NCBI GenBank assembly: GCA_020024455.1
Contig: JAHHTU010000018.1
Coordinates: forward strand, 1 to 45,461
Reading direction: 5' to 3'
DNA from: Anaerotignum sp.
Lineage (GTDB): Bacteria; Bacillota; Clostridia; Lachnospirales; Anaerotignaceae
DNA: 45,461 nt
In this document: positions 8,403 through 16,866 of the stretch, one piece after another
How the letters are laid out: each line of letters starts with the position of its first letter
Numbering within the stretch: the stretch's first letter is position 1
Position numbers and translations under genes: made by a program
Notes under the pieces: model-generated
Seen by the model: the letters and a program-made list of their open reading frames with translations, nothing else
Told to the model about the DNA's origin: nothing
The model's database searches: none

Positions 8403-9058
8403 TTTGCTTTATTCTCCTCTTTCCATAAATCTGCCCATTCCAAATGTGCTTTATCATTCAACGTCATCAAAATCCTTTTTCCATCTTCCATCACATCAAC
8501 GGTTGTAATGGCAGTATTGGTCAACCAGGTTTTGCGATAAAATGTCAAATCCATACCCAATATACCAACCAGCATCACTCGCAACAATCCACCATGGGAA
8601 ACAATCGCAATATGTTCACCTTTGTGTTTTTCCAACAACGCCTCAAACCCAGCCACAGAACGCTCCATCACTTTGTCGAAAGAGCCTTCCCCCGGAAATG
8701 GGTGCAAAAACGGATTGTCAAAAAATTTCTGATAACTTTCTCCGTATTCCTGTTGTAATTGTGAAATGGTTTTGCCTTCCCATTCTCCGAAATGAATTTC
8801 CCGAAAATGCTCGTCCGTTTGTAAGGGGATACCGGTTTCTTTTGCGATGGCTTCTGCCGTTTTCATGGCACGTTGCAACGGAGAAACATAAATGGCATCT
8901 AAGGGCAGATGACGAAACCGTTTTCCCAATAACGCCGCTTGTTCTACCCCTGTTTCAGACAATGCAATATCTGTCATGCCTTGATATTTCCCCTCTTCAT
9001 TCCATTGTGTTTTCCCATGTCGAATGAGATAAAATCTTGTTTTTGCTTGTTTTTTCAA
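8399..9058 (-). CDS. Histidine phosphatase family protein (phosphoglycerate mutase-like)
   Basis: A 219-residue enzyme of the histidine phosphatase superfamily. The catalytic RHGKTQWN puts the phospho-histidine at H14; R63 (SPLQRAMKTA), E87 (REIHFGEWEG) and H155 (SHGGLLR) complete the site. It is too short and lacks the inserts of glycolytic dPGM; broad-specificity phosphatase or alpha-ribazole phosphatase activity is possible, but no cobalamin genes are near. The start is TTG at 9058, with AGGTG upstream; no ATG fits. It is the first gene of the operon running to ispH-S1, and its stop overlaps the next start. Confidence 0.88.
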   Translation of the reverse strand: MKKQAKTRFYLIRHGKTQWNEEGKYQGMTDIALSETGVEQAALLGKRFRHLPLDAIYVSPLQRAMKTAEAIAKETGIPLQTDEHFREIHFGEWEGKTISQLQQEYGESYQKFFDNPFLHPFPGEGSFDKVMERSVAGFEALLEKHKGEHIAIVSHGGLLRVMLVGILGMDLTFYRKTWLTNTAITTVDVMEDGKRILMTLNDKAHLEWADLWKEENKAK

Positions 9059-9093
9059 ATCCTATCACCTTTTTTATATGTATTTTTATCAAA

Positions 9094-9126
9094 ACAACAA
9101 CCGCCTAACGCAATATCGTTAGACGG
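9094..9126 (-). terminator. Terminator downstream of rluB
   Basis: A 10-bp stem (CCGTCTAACG / CGTTAGGCGG, one G-U pair) at 9101-9126 with a 6-base loop is followed on the minus strand by TTGTTGTTTT. It is 67 bases past the rluB stop and just before the histidine phosphatase gene, which it isolates from rluB transcription. Confidence 0.75.
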
Positions 9127-9192
9127 TTTTTCATGCAATCCGCCCGATTGAAGTAGCAGACCGTTTTCTTTGTTTCATTGTAAAAAGCAATC

Positions 9193-9915
9193 TCACAACT
9201 TCTTCAAATACTTGACTTCTTTTTCTGTCAAATGTCTGTATTTTCCTTTTGGCAAATCTCCCAACTGCAAATCCCCTGTTGCCACACGTTTGAGTTGTGC
9301 CACAGGGTGTTTCATTGCCTCGCACATTTTTCTGACCTGTCTGTTTCGTCCCTCGTGAATGGTAATTTCAACCGTACAAAATCTTTGGTCTTTTTCTTTT
9401 TCCAAAATTTGAATTTTTGCAGGTTTTGTTTTTCTGCCGTCCACAATCATACCACGACGAAATTTCTGTAATTCCGTGATATTTGGCACACCATACAATT
9501 TTGCAATATATGTTTTGTCCACATCATGTTTGGGGTGTGTCAATTTGTATGTCAAATCCCCGTCATTTGTCAAAAGCAGCAATCCCGATGTGTCATAATC
9601 CAAACGTCCCACAGGGAAAACACGTTCTTTGACATCTTGCACCAAATCCAACACCGCAGGACGACCAAACTGTTCTTTTGCGGTTGTCACATACCCTTCC
9701 GGTTTGTGCAATAAAATATATACTTTTTTGGTTTCTGCCACACACACTTCTTTGTTATCAAATGTCACTTTATCTTTTTGTGGTGTCACTTTCACACCCA
9801 ATTCTTTCACGACAATTCCGTTGACCTGCACACGACCTTCCTGTATCAGCTGTTCTGCTTTTCTTCTGGACGCAATACCGGCATCTGCCAAATACTTCTG
9901 CAATCTGATTTCCAT
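9193..9915 (-). CDS. rluB: rRNA pseudouridine synthase, RsuA/RluB family
   Basis: Converts a uridine in rRNA to pseudouridine; close relatives modify 23S rRNA at U2605 (RluB). The 240-residue protein has an N-terminal S4 RNA-binding domain (residues 1-60, starting MEIRLQKYLADAGIASRRKAE in pieces) and the catalytic motif GRLDYDTSGLLLLTN, with the aspartate at D106. The ATG at 9915 follows GGAGAG with 7 bases spacing; an upstream ATG adding nine residues has no site. A strong promoter lies 30 bases upstream and a terminator follows. RluB versus RsuA/RluE cannot be separated with full certainty, but gene context near scpAB favours RluB. Confidence 0.92.
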   Translation of the reverse strand: MEIRLQKYLADAGIASRRKAEQLIQEGRVQVNGIVVKELGVKVTPQKDKVTFDNKEVCVAETKKVYILLHKPEGYVTTAKEQFGRPAVLDLVQDVKERVFPVGRLDYDTSGLLLLTNDGDLTYKLTHPKHDVDKTYIAKLYGVPNITELQKFRRGMIVDGRKTKPAKIQILEKEKDQRFCTVEITIHEGRNRQVRKMCEAMKHPVAQLKRVATGDLQLGDLPKGKYRHLTEKEVKYLKKL

Positions 9916-9944
9916 ATTCGTTCTCTCCGCCTTTCCTTGCAATC

Positions 9945-9973
9945 AGTATACAAAAGAATTTCCACAAAGTCAA
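9945..9973 (-). promoter_or_regulatory. Promoter of rluB
   Basis: Minus strand TTGACT (9968-9973), 17 bases, TATACT (9945-9950). Expected transcription start near 9938 gives a leader of about 23 bases. Confidence 0.75.
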
Positions 9974-10004
9974 AACAAAAGGCAGTGTTTTCTGATTTTC
10001 TGTC

Positions 10005-11192
10005 TCAGTATACCGTAAAATTACACCAATTTTCCCATAATTGCCGCAACCATTCCGAAAAAGTATATCGGTTGGCACATTCTCCTGCCACAATATCTAT
10101 ATTCTGCAATACTTCTCCCTGCAATACAACATCCATCGTCCCAATTTTTTCCCCTTTTTCGATGGGTGCCTCCATCATACTGGGTAAATGCGGTATCATT
10201 TCGATTTGTTCCAGTTCTGTTTCCGATAATAACATTTCATATCCATCTGCCAATACGCCATGGATATATGCTTTCGGGGAGCGATGCACTGCCACATCAG
10301 CAATGGTCATGCCTTTTTTGACCACTTCTTGTTTGGTATACTGTGCAAAACCATAATCCATCAATGTTGTGGTATCCGTCCATTTTGCCTTTTTGCCTCT
10401 GTCGCCCCAGCCACAACCCAACACCACACTCACCAGCATCACATCATTTTGTTCTGCTGCCCCCACAAAGCAATTTCCTGCCTTATTGGTATATCCTGTT
10501 TTGACACCCAATGCCCCGCTGTACATTTGCAAAAAACGGTCTGTATTGACGGCTGTATGTACCCTTTTTTTCGTCACATCAGAAAATGTAATGGAAGGTG
10601 TTGCCACAATTTCCCGAAACATGGGATTTTGCAATGCATATCCTGTAATCAATCCCATATCATACGGTGTGGCATGGTGCTGTTCTTTTGTCAAATGACT
10701 GTCCAACCCATTGGGCGAACCAAATACCGTATCTTTTGCCCCGATTTCTGCGGCTTTTTTTGTCATTGCTTCACAAAATGCCTCCACAGAACCACTTACG
10801 TGTTCTGCCAATGCCACAGCCGCATCGTTATAGGATTTTAACATCATCGCCGTCAGCAAATCTTTCACATACCATTGTTCTCCCTCCAACAAATCCATTT
10901 GCACGTCCGGTTGTTTTGCGGCATTTTTGCTTATAGTCACCACATCATATAAATCTGCCTGCTCCAACACCAATATTGCTGTCATAATTTTGGTTGTACT
11001 TGCCATTTCCATCGGTGTTTGTGCTTCTTTTCCCCAAAGCAACCGCCCCGTTTTCCCATCTAACAACGCCGCTCCCTGTGCCGCAACCGATGGCTCTTTT
11101 GGGATTGACTGTTTTGGTTCTTCTGCCCATGTGGCTTGTGTCATGAGCAAAGACAATATCACAACCGCAATATTCATTCGGATTTTTTTCAT
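10005..11192 (-). CDS. dacF: D-alanyl-D-alanine carboxypeptidase (S11 family), DacF/DacB-like, copy 1
   Basis: Penicillin-binding DD-carboxypeptidase that trims the terminal D-Ala of peptidoglycan side chains outside the membrane. About 395 residues with an N-terminal signal peptide (cleavage near TWAEEP, residues 21-26). Active-site motifs are intact: STTK with nucleophile S65, SYN at 120-122, KTG at 231-233, and a C-terminal beta domain. Two ATGs are possible (11198 and 11192); the second is better spaced from GAGGGGG and is chosen. It is followed by rluB and preceded by scpB with a terminator in between. A paralogue lies at 13301-14476. The gene name is by family only. Confidence 0.9.
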   Translation of the reverse strand: MKKIRMNIAVVILSLLMTQATWAEEPKQSIPKEPSVAAQGAALLDGKTGRLLWGKEAQTPMEMASTTKIMTAILVLEQADLYDVVTISKNAAKQPDVQMDLLEGEQWYVKDLLTAMMLKSYNDAAVALAEHVSGSVEAFCEAMTKKAAEIGAKDTVFGSPNGLDSHLTKEQHHATPYDMGLITGYALQNPMFREIVATPSITFSDVTKKRVHTAVNTDRFLQMYSGALGVKTGYTNKAGNCFVGAAEQNDVMLVSVVLGCGWGDRGKKAKWTDTTTLMDYGFAQYTKQEVVKKGMTIADVAVHRSPKAYIHGVLADGYEMLLSETELEQIEMIPHLPSMMEAPIEKGEKIGTMDVVLQGEVLQNIDIVAGECANRYTFSEWLRQLWENWCNFTVY

Positions 11193-11242
11193 ATCCATTC
11201 CCCCTCTTGTCTATTCTATGCGGTGTGTTTTTGTTTTTGCAT

Positions 11243-11272
11243 ATAAAAAAGCATGGGGGTTCCCATGCTTTT
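11243..11272 (-). terminator. Terminator after scpB
   Basis: Perfect hairpin AAAAGCATGGG / CCCATGCTTTT with a 4-base loop (11247-11272), followed on the minus strand by a T run. It begins immediately after the scpB stop codon. Confidence 0.9.
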
Positions 11273-11273
11273 C

Positions 11274-11807
11274 TCATTCTTCTTTCAGCAATCCGCTATC
11301 GTCCTCCAACGGTGGCAGCTCTTTGACGGAGTGAAATCCGAAATATCTCAAAAAATCCTCTGTCGTACCCAACAAAATCGGTTTCCCCGGAGCATCTAAT
11401 CGCCCCACTTCGCACACCAATTTCTTCTCCATCAATTTTGATACAGCGTGTTCTGCACTCACGCCACGAATATCTTCGATTTGCCCTTTTGTAATGGGTT
11501 GTTTGTATGCGATAATGGCAAGCGTTTCCAATAACGACTGCGTTAAGCCCTGTCGCTGCGGACTGCGGTACATATTGCGAATGTATTCAAAACAATGGCT
11601 TGCCGTACACATTTGATATGCTCCGTTGTACTCCACAATCCGAATCCCTCTTTGTTCTGTTTCATATTTATCTGCCAATGATTGCACAATGGCTTTTGCG
11701 GTTGCCTTATCCATTTCAATCGTTTGTGCAATCGCAGACAATGAAACAGCATCGCCTGATATAAACAACAAAGACTCTACAACCGCTTCCAGTTGTTCCA
11801 ACCTCAT
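11274..11807 (-). CDS. scpB: Segregation and condensation protein B
   Basis: Kleisin-interacting winged-helix protein (kite) of the Smc-ScpAB condensin, needed for chromosome compaction and segregation. 177 residues, the usual length. Characteristic stretches are VESLLFISGD near the start, LETLAIIAYKQPITKGQIEDIRG (in part) in the second winged helix, and TTEDFLRYFG near the C-terminus. The start ATG overlaps the scpA stop by 4 bases (ATGA), so the two are translationally coupled as expected for subunits of one complex. Confidence 0.96.
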   Translation of the reverse strand: MRLEQLEAVVESLLFISGDAVSLSAIAQTIEMDKATAKAIVQSLADKYETEQRGIRIVEYNGAYQMCTASHCFEYIRNMYRSPQRQGLTQSLLETLAIIAYKQPITKGQIEDIRGVSAEHAVSKLMEKKLVCEVGRLDAPGKPILLGTTEDFLRYFGFHSVKELPPLEDDSGLLKEE

Positions 11808-12580
11808 ACCATATCCCTTTCTTTTGTATCCTGATACTGTGTAATCATAATTTGTGAAAACGTTTTTTCTTGATAAATTTGGACTTCTTTTCTCTTAATC
11901 AATTCCAACAGTGCCAAAAATGTCACCACTTTTTCAATTTTTCTTGTTTTTGTGCGAAACATATCCGTAAACACAATTTTGGGCTGTAATATCAACAAAT
12001 CCCGTATATAATCCATTTTATCCTGCATGGTAAACAATTCCCGCTCCACTGCACGAAAAGAGCTACGGACATGGTCTACCTTTGCTTCTTTGCGTGCCAT
12101 CACTTCCTGAAACACATGAAACAAGTCGTCAATGGTAACCCCCATCAAAAAATCCTCCAAGGGTTGTTCTTCTTTTTCACGCAATTTTGCAATGGCTTTA
12201 TCCGCCTCTTTGTATAACACCATCGCCGCATATTCTTCCCGTTCTTTCCAGTTGGTTGTGATTTGTTTGATTTTTTTGTATTCCAATAATCGCTCTACCA
12301 ATTCCGCTCTGGGGTCAATTTGTTCTTCTTGTAGCACTTCTTTTTTCTGTGTTGGCAACAACATTTTGCTTTTGATTTCCAAAAGCGTTGCCGCCATCAG
12401 CAAAAATTCACTGATACCGTCCATATTGCGGTCTTGTGCCGCCTCCAAATACGCCAAATACTGTTCGGTCAATGTTGCAATGGGAATATCATAAATATCA
12501 ATTTCATTTTTTTCAATCAAATGGTACAACAAATCCAAAGGCCCTTCAAAGGCATCTAATCTGATTGTCACACTTTGCAT
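11804..12580 (-). CDS. scpA: Segregation and condensation protein A
   Basis: Kleisin subunit that bridges Smc heads. The N-terminal signature FEGPLDLLYHLIEKNEIDIYD is present in part near residues 10-30, followed by YLAYLEAAQ and LLMAATLLEIKSKMLLP, then a helical linker and a C-terminal winged helix. 258 residues from the ATG at 12580, chosen over the adjacent upstream GTG because AAGGGTG lies 7 bases before the ATG. It follows the degenerate M50 gene by 12 bases and overlaps scpB. Confidence 0.96.
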   Translation of the reverse strand: MQSVTIRLDAFEGPLDLLYHLIEKNEIDIYDIPIATLTEQYLAYLEAAQDRNMDGISEFLLMAATLLEIKSKMLLPTQKKEVLQEEQIDPRAELVERLLEYKKIKQITTNWKEREEYAAMVLYKEADKAIAKLREKEEQPLEDFLMGVTIDDLFHVFQEVMARKEAKVDHVRSSFRAVERELFTMQDKMDYIRDLLILQPKIVFTDMFRTKTRKIEKVVTFLALLELIKRKEVQIYQEKTFSQIMITQYQDTKERDMV

Positions 12581-12592
12581 CACGCAACACCC

Positions 12593-13204
12593 TTACCATA
12601 TAAAAAACACTTTTCCCAAAAATTGAATGACCGTCATGGTAATGGTTTGAAAAATACCACCGAAAAAGCCAAAAAACATCAGGAACAAAAACAACATTTG
12701 TATCATTTTTTCATACTGCATATAGCTAAAATATTTGTTGGACGGTAAAGTTACAGAAAGCACTTTCACACAATCCATCGGTGCAACAGGCAATACGTTG
12801 TAAACGGCAATCCCTACATTATATACACAGGCATAATGCAACATGGTGCTTACCATCTGTGGCAATGGCAATTTTACCCAAAGTGCCAAAAAGATAACAC
12901 CCAGCATCAAATTTACCACAGAAGGCAATATTGCCACAAGCAATGTATCTCTTTTTCTGTTTTTGTAATACAATGCACTGGTTTCCACCGGTTTCCCCCA
13001 ACCAAACCCCTGTGTATAAAACAATAATAAAAATCCAATCGGTTCAAAATGTTTACAGGGATTGAGTGTCAACCGCCCTTGACTTTTGGGGTAATTGTCC
13101 CCAAATGCAGCAGAAACTGCCGCTCTTGTAAACTCATGCATGGTTGTTGCAATCAACAAACCGGGTATACTACATAAAAATACGAATAAATAATTGGCTG
13201 TCAT
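12593..13204 (-). CDS. Site-2 protease (M50, YwhC-like) family protein with degenerate active site
   Basis: A 203-residue polytopic membrane protein with the fold and order of motifs of YwhC-type M50 metalloproteases, commonly encoded upstream of scpA in Firmicutes. The zinc motif expected as HExxH reads HEFTR at residues 23-27: the second histidine is arginine (codon AGA read directly). The second motif, usually NPLKHIDP, reads NPCKHFEP (48-55), and the third, usually LDG, is MDC (143-145, aspartate D144 kept). It thus looks unlikely to bind zinc normally; an inactive homologue is the simplest reading. Four to five hydrophobic spans are visible. The ATG at 13204 follows AAAGGA, and a strong promoter precedes it. 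Confidence 0.82.
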   Translation of the reverse strand: MTANYLFVFLCSIPGLLIATTMHEFTRAAVSAAFGDNYPKSQGRLTLNPCKHFEPIGFLLLFYTQGFGWGKPVETSALYYKNRKRDTLLVAILPSVVNLMLGVIFLALWVKLPLPQMVSTMLHYACVYNVGIAVYNVLPVAPMDCVKVLSVTLPSNKYFSYMQYEKMIQMLFLFLMFFGFFGGIFQTITMTVIQFLGKVFFIW

Positions 13205-13236
13205 TTGTAAAATCCTTTCTTGTTACAATTTTTTTC

Positions 13237-13265
13237 ATGATACCAAACTTTTTTTATCAAGTCAA
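13237..13265 (-). promoter_or_regulatory. Promoter of the M50-scpA-scpB operon
   Basis: Minus strand TTGACT (13260-13265), 17 bases, TATCAT (13237-13242), about 30 bases before the ATG. The upstream dac terminator ends just before it. Confidence 0.75.
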
Positions 13266-13273
13266 TTCTGTAA

Positions 13274-13302
13274 GAAAAAAGCGTGTGGGTTCACACGCTT
13301 TT
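13274..13302 (-). terminator. Terminator overlapping the stop codon of dac copy 2
   Basis: Perfect 11-bp hairpin AAAAGCGTGTG / CACACGCTTTT with an AACC loop (13277-13302), followed by T residues on the minus strand. The hairpin starts inside the TAA stop codon of the carboxypeptidase gene. Confidence 0.88.
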
Positions 13303-14476
13303 AACACCATTTGGAAAGCAACCGCCACAACATGGTTTCGATATTGATTTTATCCACACTTTTTGCCACTTTCAAATCCACACGTCCCACTTCTTCATTT
13401 TCTATGTAATAGACCATTTCTCCCACTTTGGTATCCATGGCAACGGGTGCCTGCACCGTAGGAATCAGCTCTGTTTTGGTTTCCCATTTTTGTTCTGTTC
13501 CCTTTGGAATCAGTACGGATATTTCTTCGGCTGTCACTGCCTCTACACTGTCTTCCATACCTTTTTCCACTGCCACCTCTCCCACAACATAGCCTTGTTC
13601 CCGTCCTTTTTCAATCCCGTAATTTGCAAAGCCATAATCCAATAATTGCATCACTTCTCGAAATCTTGTTTTGAAATCCGGTGCTGCCATCACCACAGCA
13701 ATCAACTCCATACCATCTCTTTGTGCTGTCCCTGACAAGCAGTATAAAGCGTTGCCGGTAGAACCTGTTTTCAATCCCGTTGCTCCCTCATACCATTGTA
13801 TTAACTTATTGGTATTGGTCAGCCCGAATGTTTCCTCTCCACGTCTTGTGCGATGTACGATGCTGTCTTGCCATGTGGTGGTATACTCTTTTAACTTGGG
13901 GAAATTTTGTATCAGTTCCCTGCTCATCAATGCAATGTCATATGCACTGGTCATATGCCCATCGGTGTCCAATCCACAGGCATTGACAAAATTTGTATCC
14001 TGCATACCCAATGCTTTTGCCCGTTCATTCATTTTTTGCACGAAGGCATCTTCACTGCCTGCCAAAAATTCTGCCATTGCCACTGCGGCATCATTTGCCG
14101 ATGCAATGGCAATACATTTTGTCAAATCTGCGGCTGTCTGTGTTTCGCCTTCTTCCAAAAACACCTGCGAACCACCCATCGAAGCGGCGTGTTCACTAAC
14201 CTGCACCATATCTGACCATGCAAATTTTCCATCTCGTTCTCCCTCATAAATCAAAAGCATTGTCATCACTTTTGTGACACTGGCAGGCGGCAAAACCGCA
14301 TGGCTGTTTTGTTCATATAAAATACTGCCTGTTGCGGCGTCCATCAATATGGCACTTTTGGATTGCAACCCCAAATCTGCAATATTTTCATATTGTTTCG
14401 GTGCAGCCCATGCAGACAAACAAAATCCCAAGCAACAACAAATCGTCAGTATTGCCCCTTGTAATTTTCGTTTCAT
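13301..14476 (-). CDS. dacF: D-alanyl-D-alanine carboxypeptidase (S11 family), DacF/DacB-like, copy 2
   Basis: Second DD-carboxypeptidase, 391 residues. Signal peptide 1-24 (hydrophobic core with four cysteines, ending SAWAAP), then SVTK with nucleophile S66, SAN at 126-128, KTG at 236-238 and a C-terminal beta domain ending in an amphipathic helix that would anchor it to the membrane. The ATG at 14476 follows GGAGGGG with 6 bases spacing; an ATG eight codons upstream lacks a ribosome site. It differs strongly from copy 1 outside the motifs (they are not recent duplicates). It is followed directly by a terminator. Confidence 0.9.
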   Translation of the reverse strand: MKRKLQGAILTICCCLGFCLSAWAAPKQYENIADLGLQSKSAILMDAATGSILYEQNSHAVLPPASVTKVMTMLLIYEGERDGKFAWSDMVQVSEHAASMGGSQVFLEEGETQTAADLTKCIAIASANDAAVAMAEFLAGSEDAFVQKMNERAKALGMQDTNFVNACGLDTDGHMTSAYDIALMSRELIQNFPKLKEYTTTWQDSIVHRTRRGEETFGLTNTNKLIQWYEGATGLKTGSTGNALYCLSGTAQRDGMELIAVVMAAPDFKTRFREVMQLLDYGFANYGIEKGREQGYVVGEVAVEKGMEDSVEAVTAEEISVLIPKGTEQKWETKTELIPTVQAPVAMDTKVGEMVYYIENEEVGRVDLKVAKSVDKINIETMLWRLLSKWC

Positions 14477-14563
14477 ACCAAACCCCTCCGTATTTATCAT
14501 GATTAAATTTTATGTCCGATACTTGTGGGATATGTGTTTTTTGTAACAACTTCTTATGTAAGA

Positions 14564-14579
14564 GAGCGAATATTCGCTC
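14564..14579. repeat. 16-base perfect palindrome between rubrerythrin and dac copy 2
   Basis: GAGCGAATATTCGCTC is its own reverse complement. It starts 16 bases past the rubrerythrin stop and lies about 90 bases before the dac start. No T run follows on either strand, so it fits either an operator or an atypical transcript end. Function unknown. Confidence 0.5.
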
Positions 14580-14594
14580 CCAAACCATGTGTAT

Positions 14595-15128
14595 TCAATA
14601 ATTTTCTGCTTTTCTTTCAAAATATCCTTGTGGGTGTTCGCAAACAGGGCATTTTTTCGGTGCTTCTTTTCCTACATATACAAAGCCACAGTTTCGGCAA
14701 ACCCAAACCGTTTGCTCCGTATCTGCAAACACTCTTTTTTCCTGTAACAATTTTAACAGTGTTGCATACCGTTCTTCATGCTGTTTTTCCACCGATGCCA
14801 AATTTTTGAAAAAGATGGCAATATCGCCAAAGCCTTCCGCTCTTGCGGTTTCCTCCATTTCTTGATAAATATCTGTCCATTCTTCCCGTTCCCCATTTGC
14901 ACCCGCTTTCAAATTCTCTTCTGTATCGCCAATTCCACCCAAAAAACGGAAAATCTGTTTTGCGTGCTGGCGTTCGTTATACGCCGTTTCTTGGAAATAG
15001 CCGCCGATTTGCTCATATCCCTCTTTGGACGCCTGTTGTGCAAAAAAATCATATTTATTTGCCGCCATAGATTCCCCTGCAAATGCCGCCAACAAATTTT
15101 GTTCTGTTTTTGTGCCTTTCAAACTCAT
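14595..15128 (-). CDS. rbr: Rubrerythrin
   Basis: Non-haem diiron protein that reduces hydrogen peroxide in anaerobes, taking electrons from rubredoxin or NADH-dependent partners. 177 residues. The ferritin-like four-helix bundle carries the diiron ligands (E19, E52 with H55 in ETAYNERQH, E97, E114 with H117 in ASVEKQH); the C-terminal rubredoxin-like knuckle has CRNC (144-147) and CPVC (160-163). The ATG at 15128 follows AAAGGGTG; a longer frame upstream adds 77 residues unlike any rubrerythrin and is rejected. It is divergent from the plus-strand unknown gene. An oxidative-stress (PerR-like) control would be expected, but no operator is recognised. Confidence 0.95.
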   Translation of the reverse strand: MSLKGTKTEQNLLAAFAGESMAANKYDFFAQQASKEGYEQIGGYFQETAYNERQHAKQIFRFLGGIGDTEENLKAGANGEREEWTDIYQEMEETARAEGFGDIAIFFKNLASVEKQHEERYATLLKLLQEKRVFADTEQTVWVCRNCGFVYVGKEAPKKCPVCEHPQGYFERKAENY

Positions 15129-15232
15129 ATCATACACCCTTTCTGATTTTTTCATATCTTCATATTGTCCCAAAATACAACCAGTTATACCCAAATTTTC
15201 AATTTCCGAAAACGATTTTTCTGATGTGATAC

Positions 15233-15261
15233 TTGTTCCCCCATCGGCTTTACAGTATAAT
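15233..15261 (+). promoter_or_regulatory. Promoter of the plus-strand His-rich protein and glyoxalase
   Basis: TTGTTC (15233-15238), 17 bases, perfect TATAAT (15256-15261). Start of transcription near 15268, about 29 bases before the GTG start codon at 15297. Confidence 0.7.
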
Positions 15262-15296
15262 ACATACTGAAACCATAAAGAAAGGAGATATATATT

Positions 15297-16844
15297 GTGC
15301 AAACAAACACCGTAGAACAAAAAATCAGAAATCTTTCTGCCGATTATATTTATCAACAATCCATTGGCAGTTTATTGCTTTTATTGATGAGTACTATGGA
15401 AGATGTGGAAAAAGGGGAACAATGTTTGCCTTACCCCATACATGATGACATTTTATCCATCAAAAAAGAAATATTGCACACAACATTGACATTGGAAGAA
15501 CTTTTAGATGGGGAACAATCCGACAGAACCGCTGCATTGGAGCATTGTATGTTGTTGAAAAAGCAACTGTTTGCCATTTATGAAACCATATACAGTTATT
15601 TTTCACAATGGAATGTTGCTTCCACATTGGTCAGCGACCAAATCGCCATTCGCAAATACAAAGAAGAACAAATTTCAGACGAAAAAATAGACTGGTCCTT
15701 GTTCTTTGCCGACTGTCATACATTCATGGAAGAACAAAAAACATTGCTGGAACAAAAAACCGCTATGGGAAAATTGCTCCAATGCCTGCCTTTGCATATG
15801 GCACGAGAAAAATATTATGACATCATACAACAAAGTTTACAGGCAGCATTTGCAGGGGAAAGCAAAGCACTCATTTCTTGCTCTTTGCGTGCATTTGAAG
15901 GGTTCTGTTGTCCACAAAGCAATCCCCTGTATGGAAAATATTTTCCGGAAATTGCAACCTATATCGGAGAAAAACGCATGGCATTGCCTCACAACATGGA
16001 CGATGAAACATTGCACACTTATTATGACTCCCTCAAAGAAGCGTTGCAACAACTGCAAGACATCGAAGAATATTTCTCCTGTATGCTGCATGATATCAAT
16101 TCTTTGATTTTGCTGTTATATTTAACCTATTCCTTCAAAGATTTGACAGAAAGTACCGCATCTTACAACGATTTGTACCATGCTGTTTGCGATTTCTTTA
16201 ACGGTGAATGGAACGAAACGGAAAAAGCCGCTTTCTTGGAAACACTGACCGAACAGCTGGAAGAAGCAGTAGAACCTGTCATTGACAAAGCAAATGCGAT
16301 TGCAAGAGAAGAATATGCTTTGTTGGAAAATGTAAAAACATTTGCAGCATTTGCAGAAGAAACACAAAAAGTATTGTGGACAGAAGAATTTATTCGGGAT
16401 TGTTACTTTGGGGACTTAAATGACCAATTATTCCAATTTTCATTGCCGGAAGATTTACCTCCTGCCACAGAAGCAGAAAAAGAGGCATTGTTTGCAGATT
16501 TCATACAAAAAACAAGAAGCTATTTGGAAACATTGCCGGTACAAACCAGAAAAACTGCCATGCAAACATTATTGGGTGCATTGCCCCCCATATTTGACGT
16601 GCATACGGTGATGGAGCTGGTCACCCAAGCCATTGACAAAACTGCCACATTGGAACAAAAAGTGCTGATTGTGGATAAAGTCGGTATGGTATTCCAAGAA
16701 AACGGCTATCAATCCATCACACACACCGCACATGAACATGACTGTGATTGCGGACATGACCATCATACCCATGATTGTGGCTGTGGGCACGACCACCACG
16801 ACCATCATCATTGTGACTGTGGACATGACCACCATCATAAATAA
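15297..16844 (+). CDS. Unknown 515-residue protein with His/Cys/Asp-rich metal-binding-like tail
   Basis: Not recognised. The first 470 residues are predicted by eye to be almost entirely alpha-helical, acidic, without signal peptide or membrane span, so cytoplasmic. The last 40 residues are built from three imperfect copies of a unit like DCGCGHDHH, rich in His, Cys and Asp, which is typical of zinc- or nickel-binding tails (compare histidine-rich ends of SlyD, HypB and ZIP-type proteins). The start is GTG at 15297, 8 bases after AAAGGAGA. The glyoxalase I gene follows after 22 bases in the same transcript; that enzyme needs nickel or zinc, so a metal storage or delivery role is a possible inference. 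No homologue can be named. Confidence 0.85.
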   Translation: MQTNTVEQKIRNLSADYIYQQSIGSLLLLLMSTMEDVEKGEQCLPYPIHDDILSIKKEILHTTLTLEELLDGEQSDRTAALEHCMLLKKQLFAIYETIYSYFSQWNVASTLVSDQIAIRKYKEEQISDEKIDWSLFFADCHTFMEEQKTLLEQKTAMGKLLQCLPLHMAREKYYDIIQQSLQAAFAGESKALISCSLRAFEGFCCPQSNPLYGKYFPEIATYIGEKRMALPHNMDDETLHTYYDSLKEALQQLQDIEEYFSCMLHDINSLILLLYLTYSFKDLTESTASYNDLYHAVCDFFNGEWNETEKAAFLETLTEQLEEAVEPVIDKANAIAREEYALLENVKTFAAFAEETQKVLWTEEFIRDCYFGDLNDQLFQFSLPEDLPPATEAEKEALFADFIQKTRSYLETLPVQTRKTAMQTLLGALPPIFDVHTVMELVTQAIDKTATLEQKVLIVDKVGMVFQENGYQSITHTAHEHDCDCGHDHHTHDCGCGHDHHDHHHCDCGHDHHHK

Positions 16845-16866
16845 GAAAAAAGAAAGGATAACACAT

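Noticed and set aside
9131..9325. Small minus-strand frame overlapping the rluB end
   Set aside because: Out-of-frame overlap with rluB and terminator sequence; no coding signs.
15129..15359. 77-codon N-terminal extension of rubrerythrin
   Set aside because: Unlike the family, no ribosome site, and it would cross the divergent promoter region.
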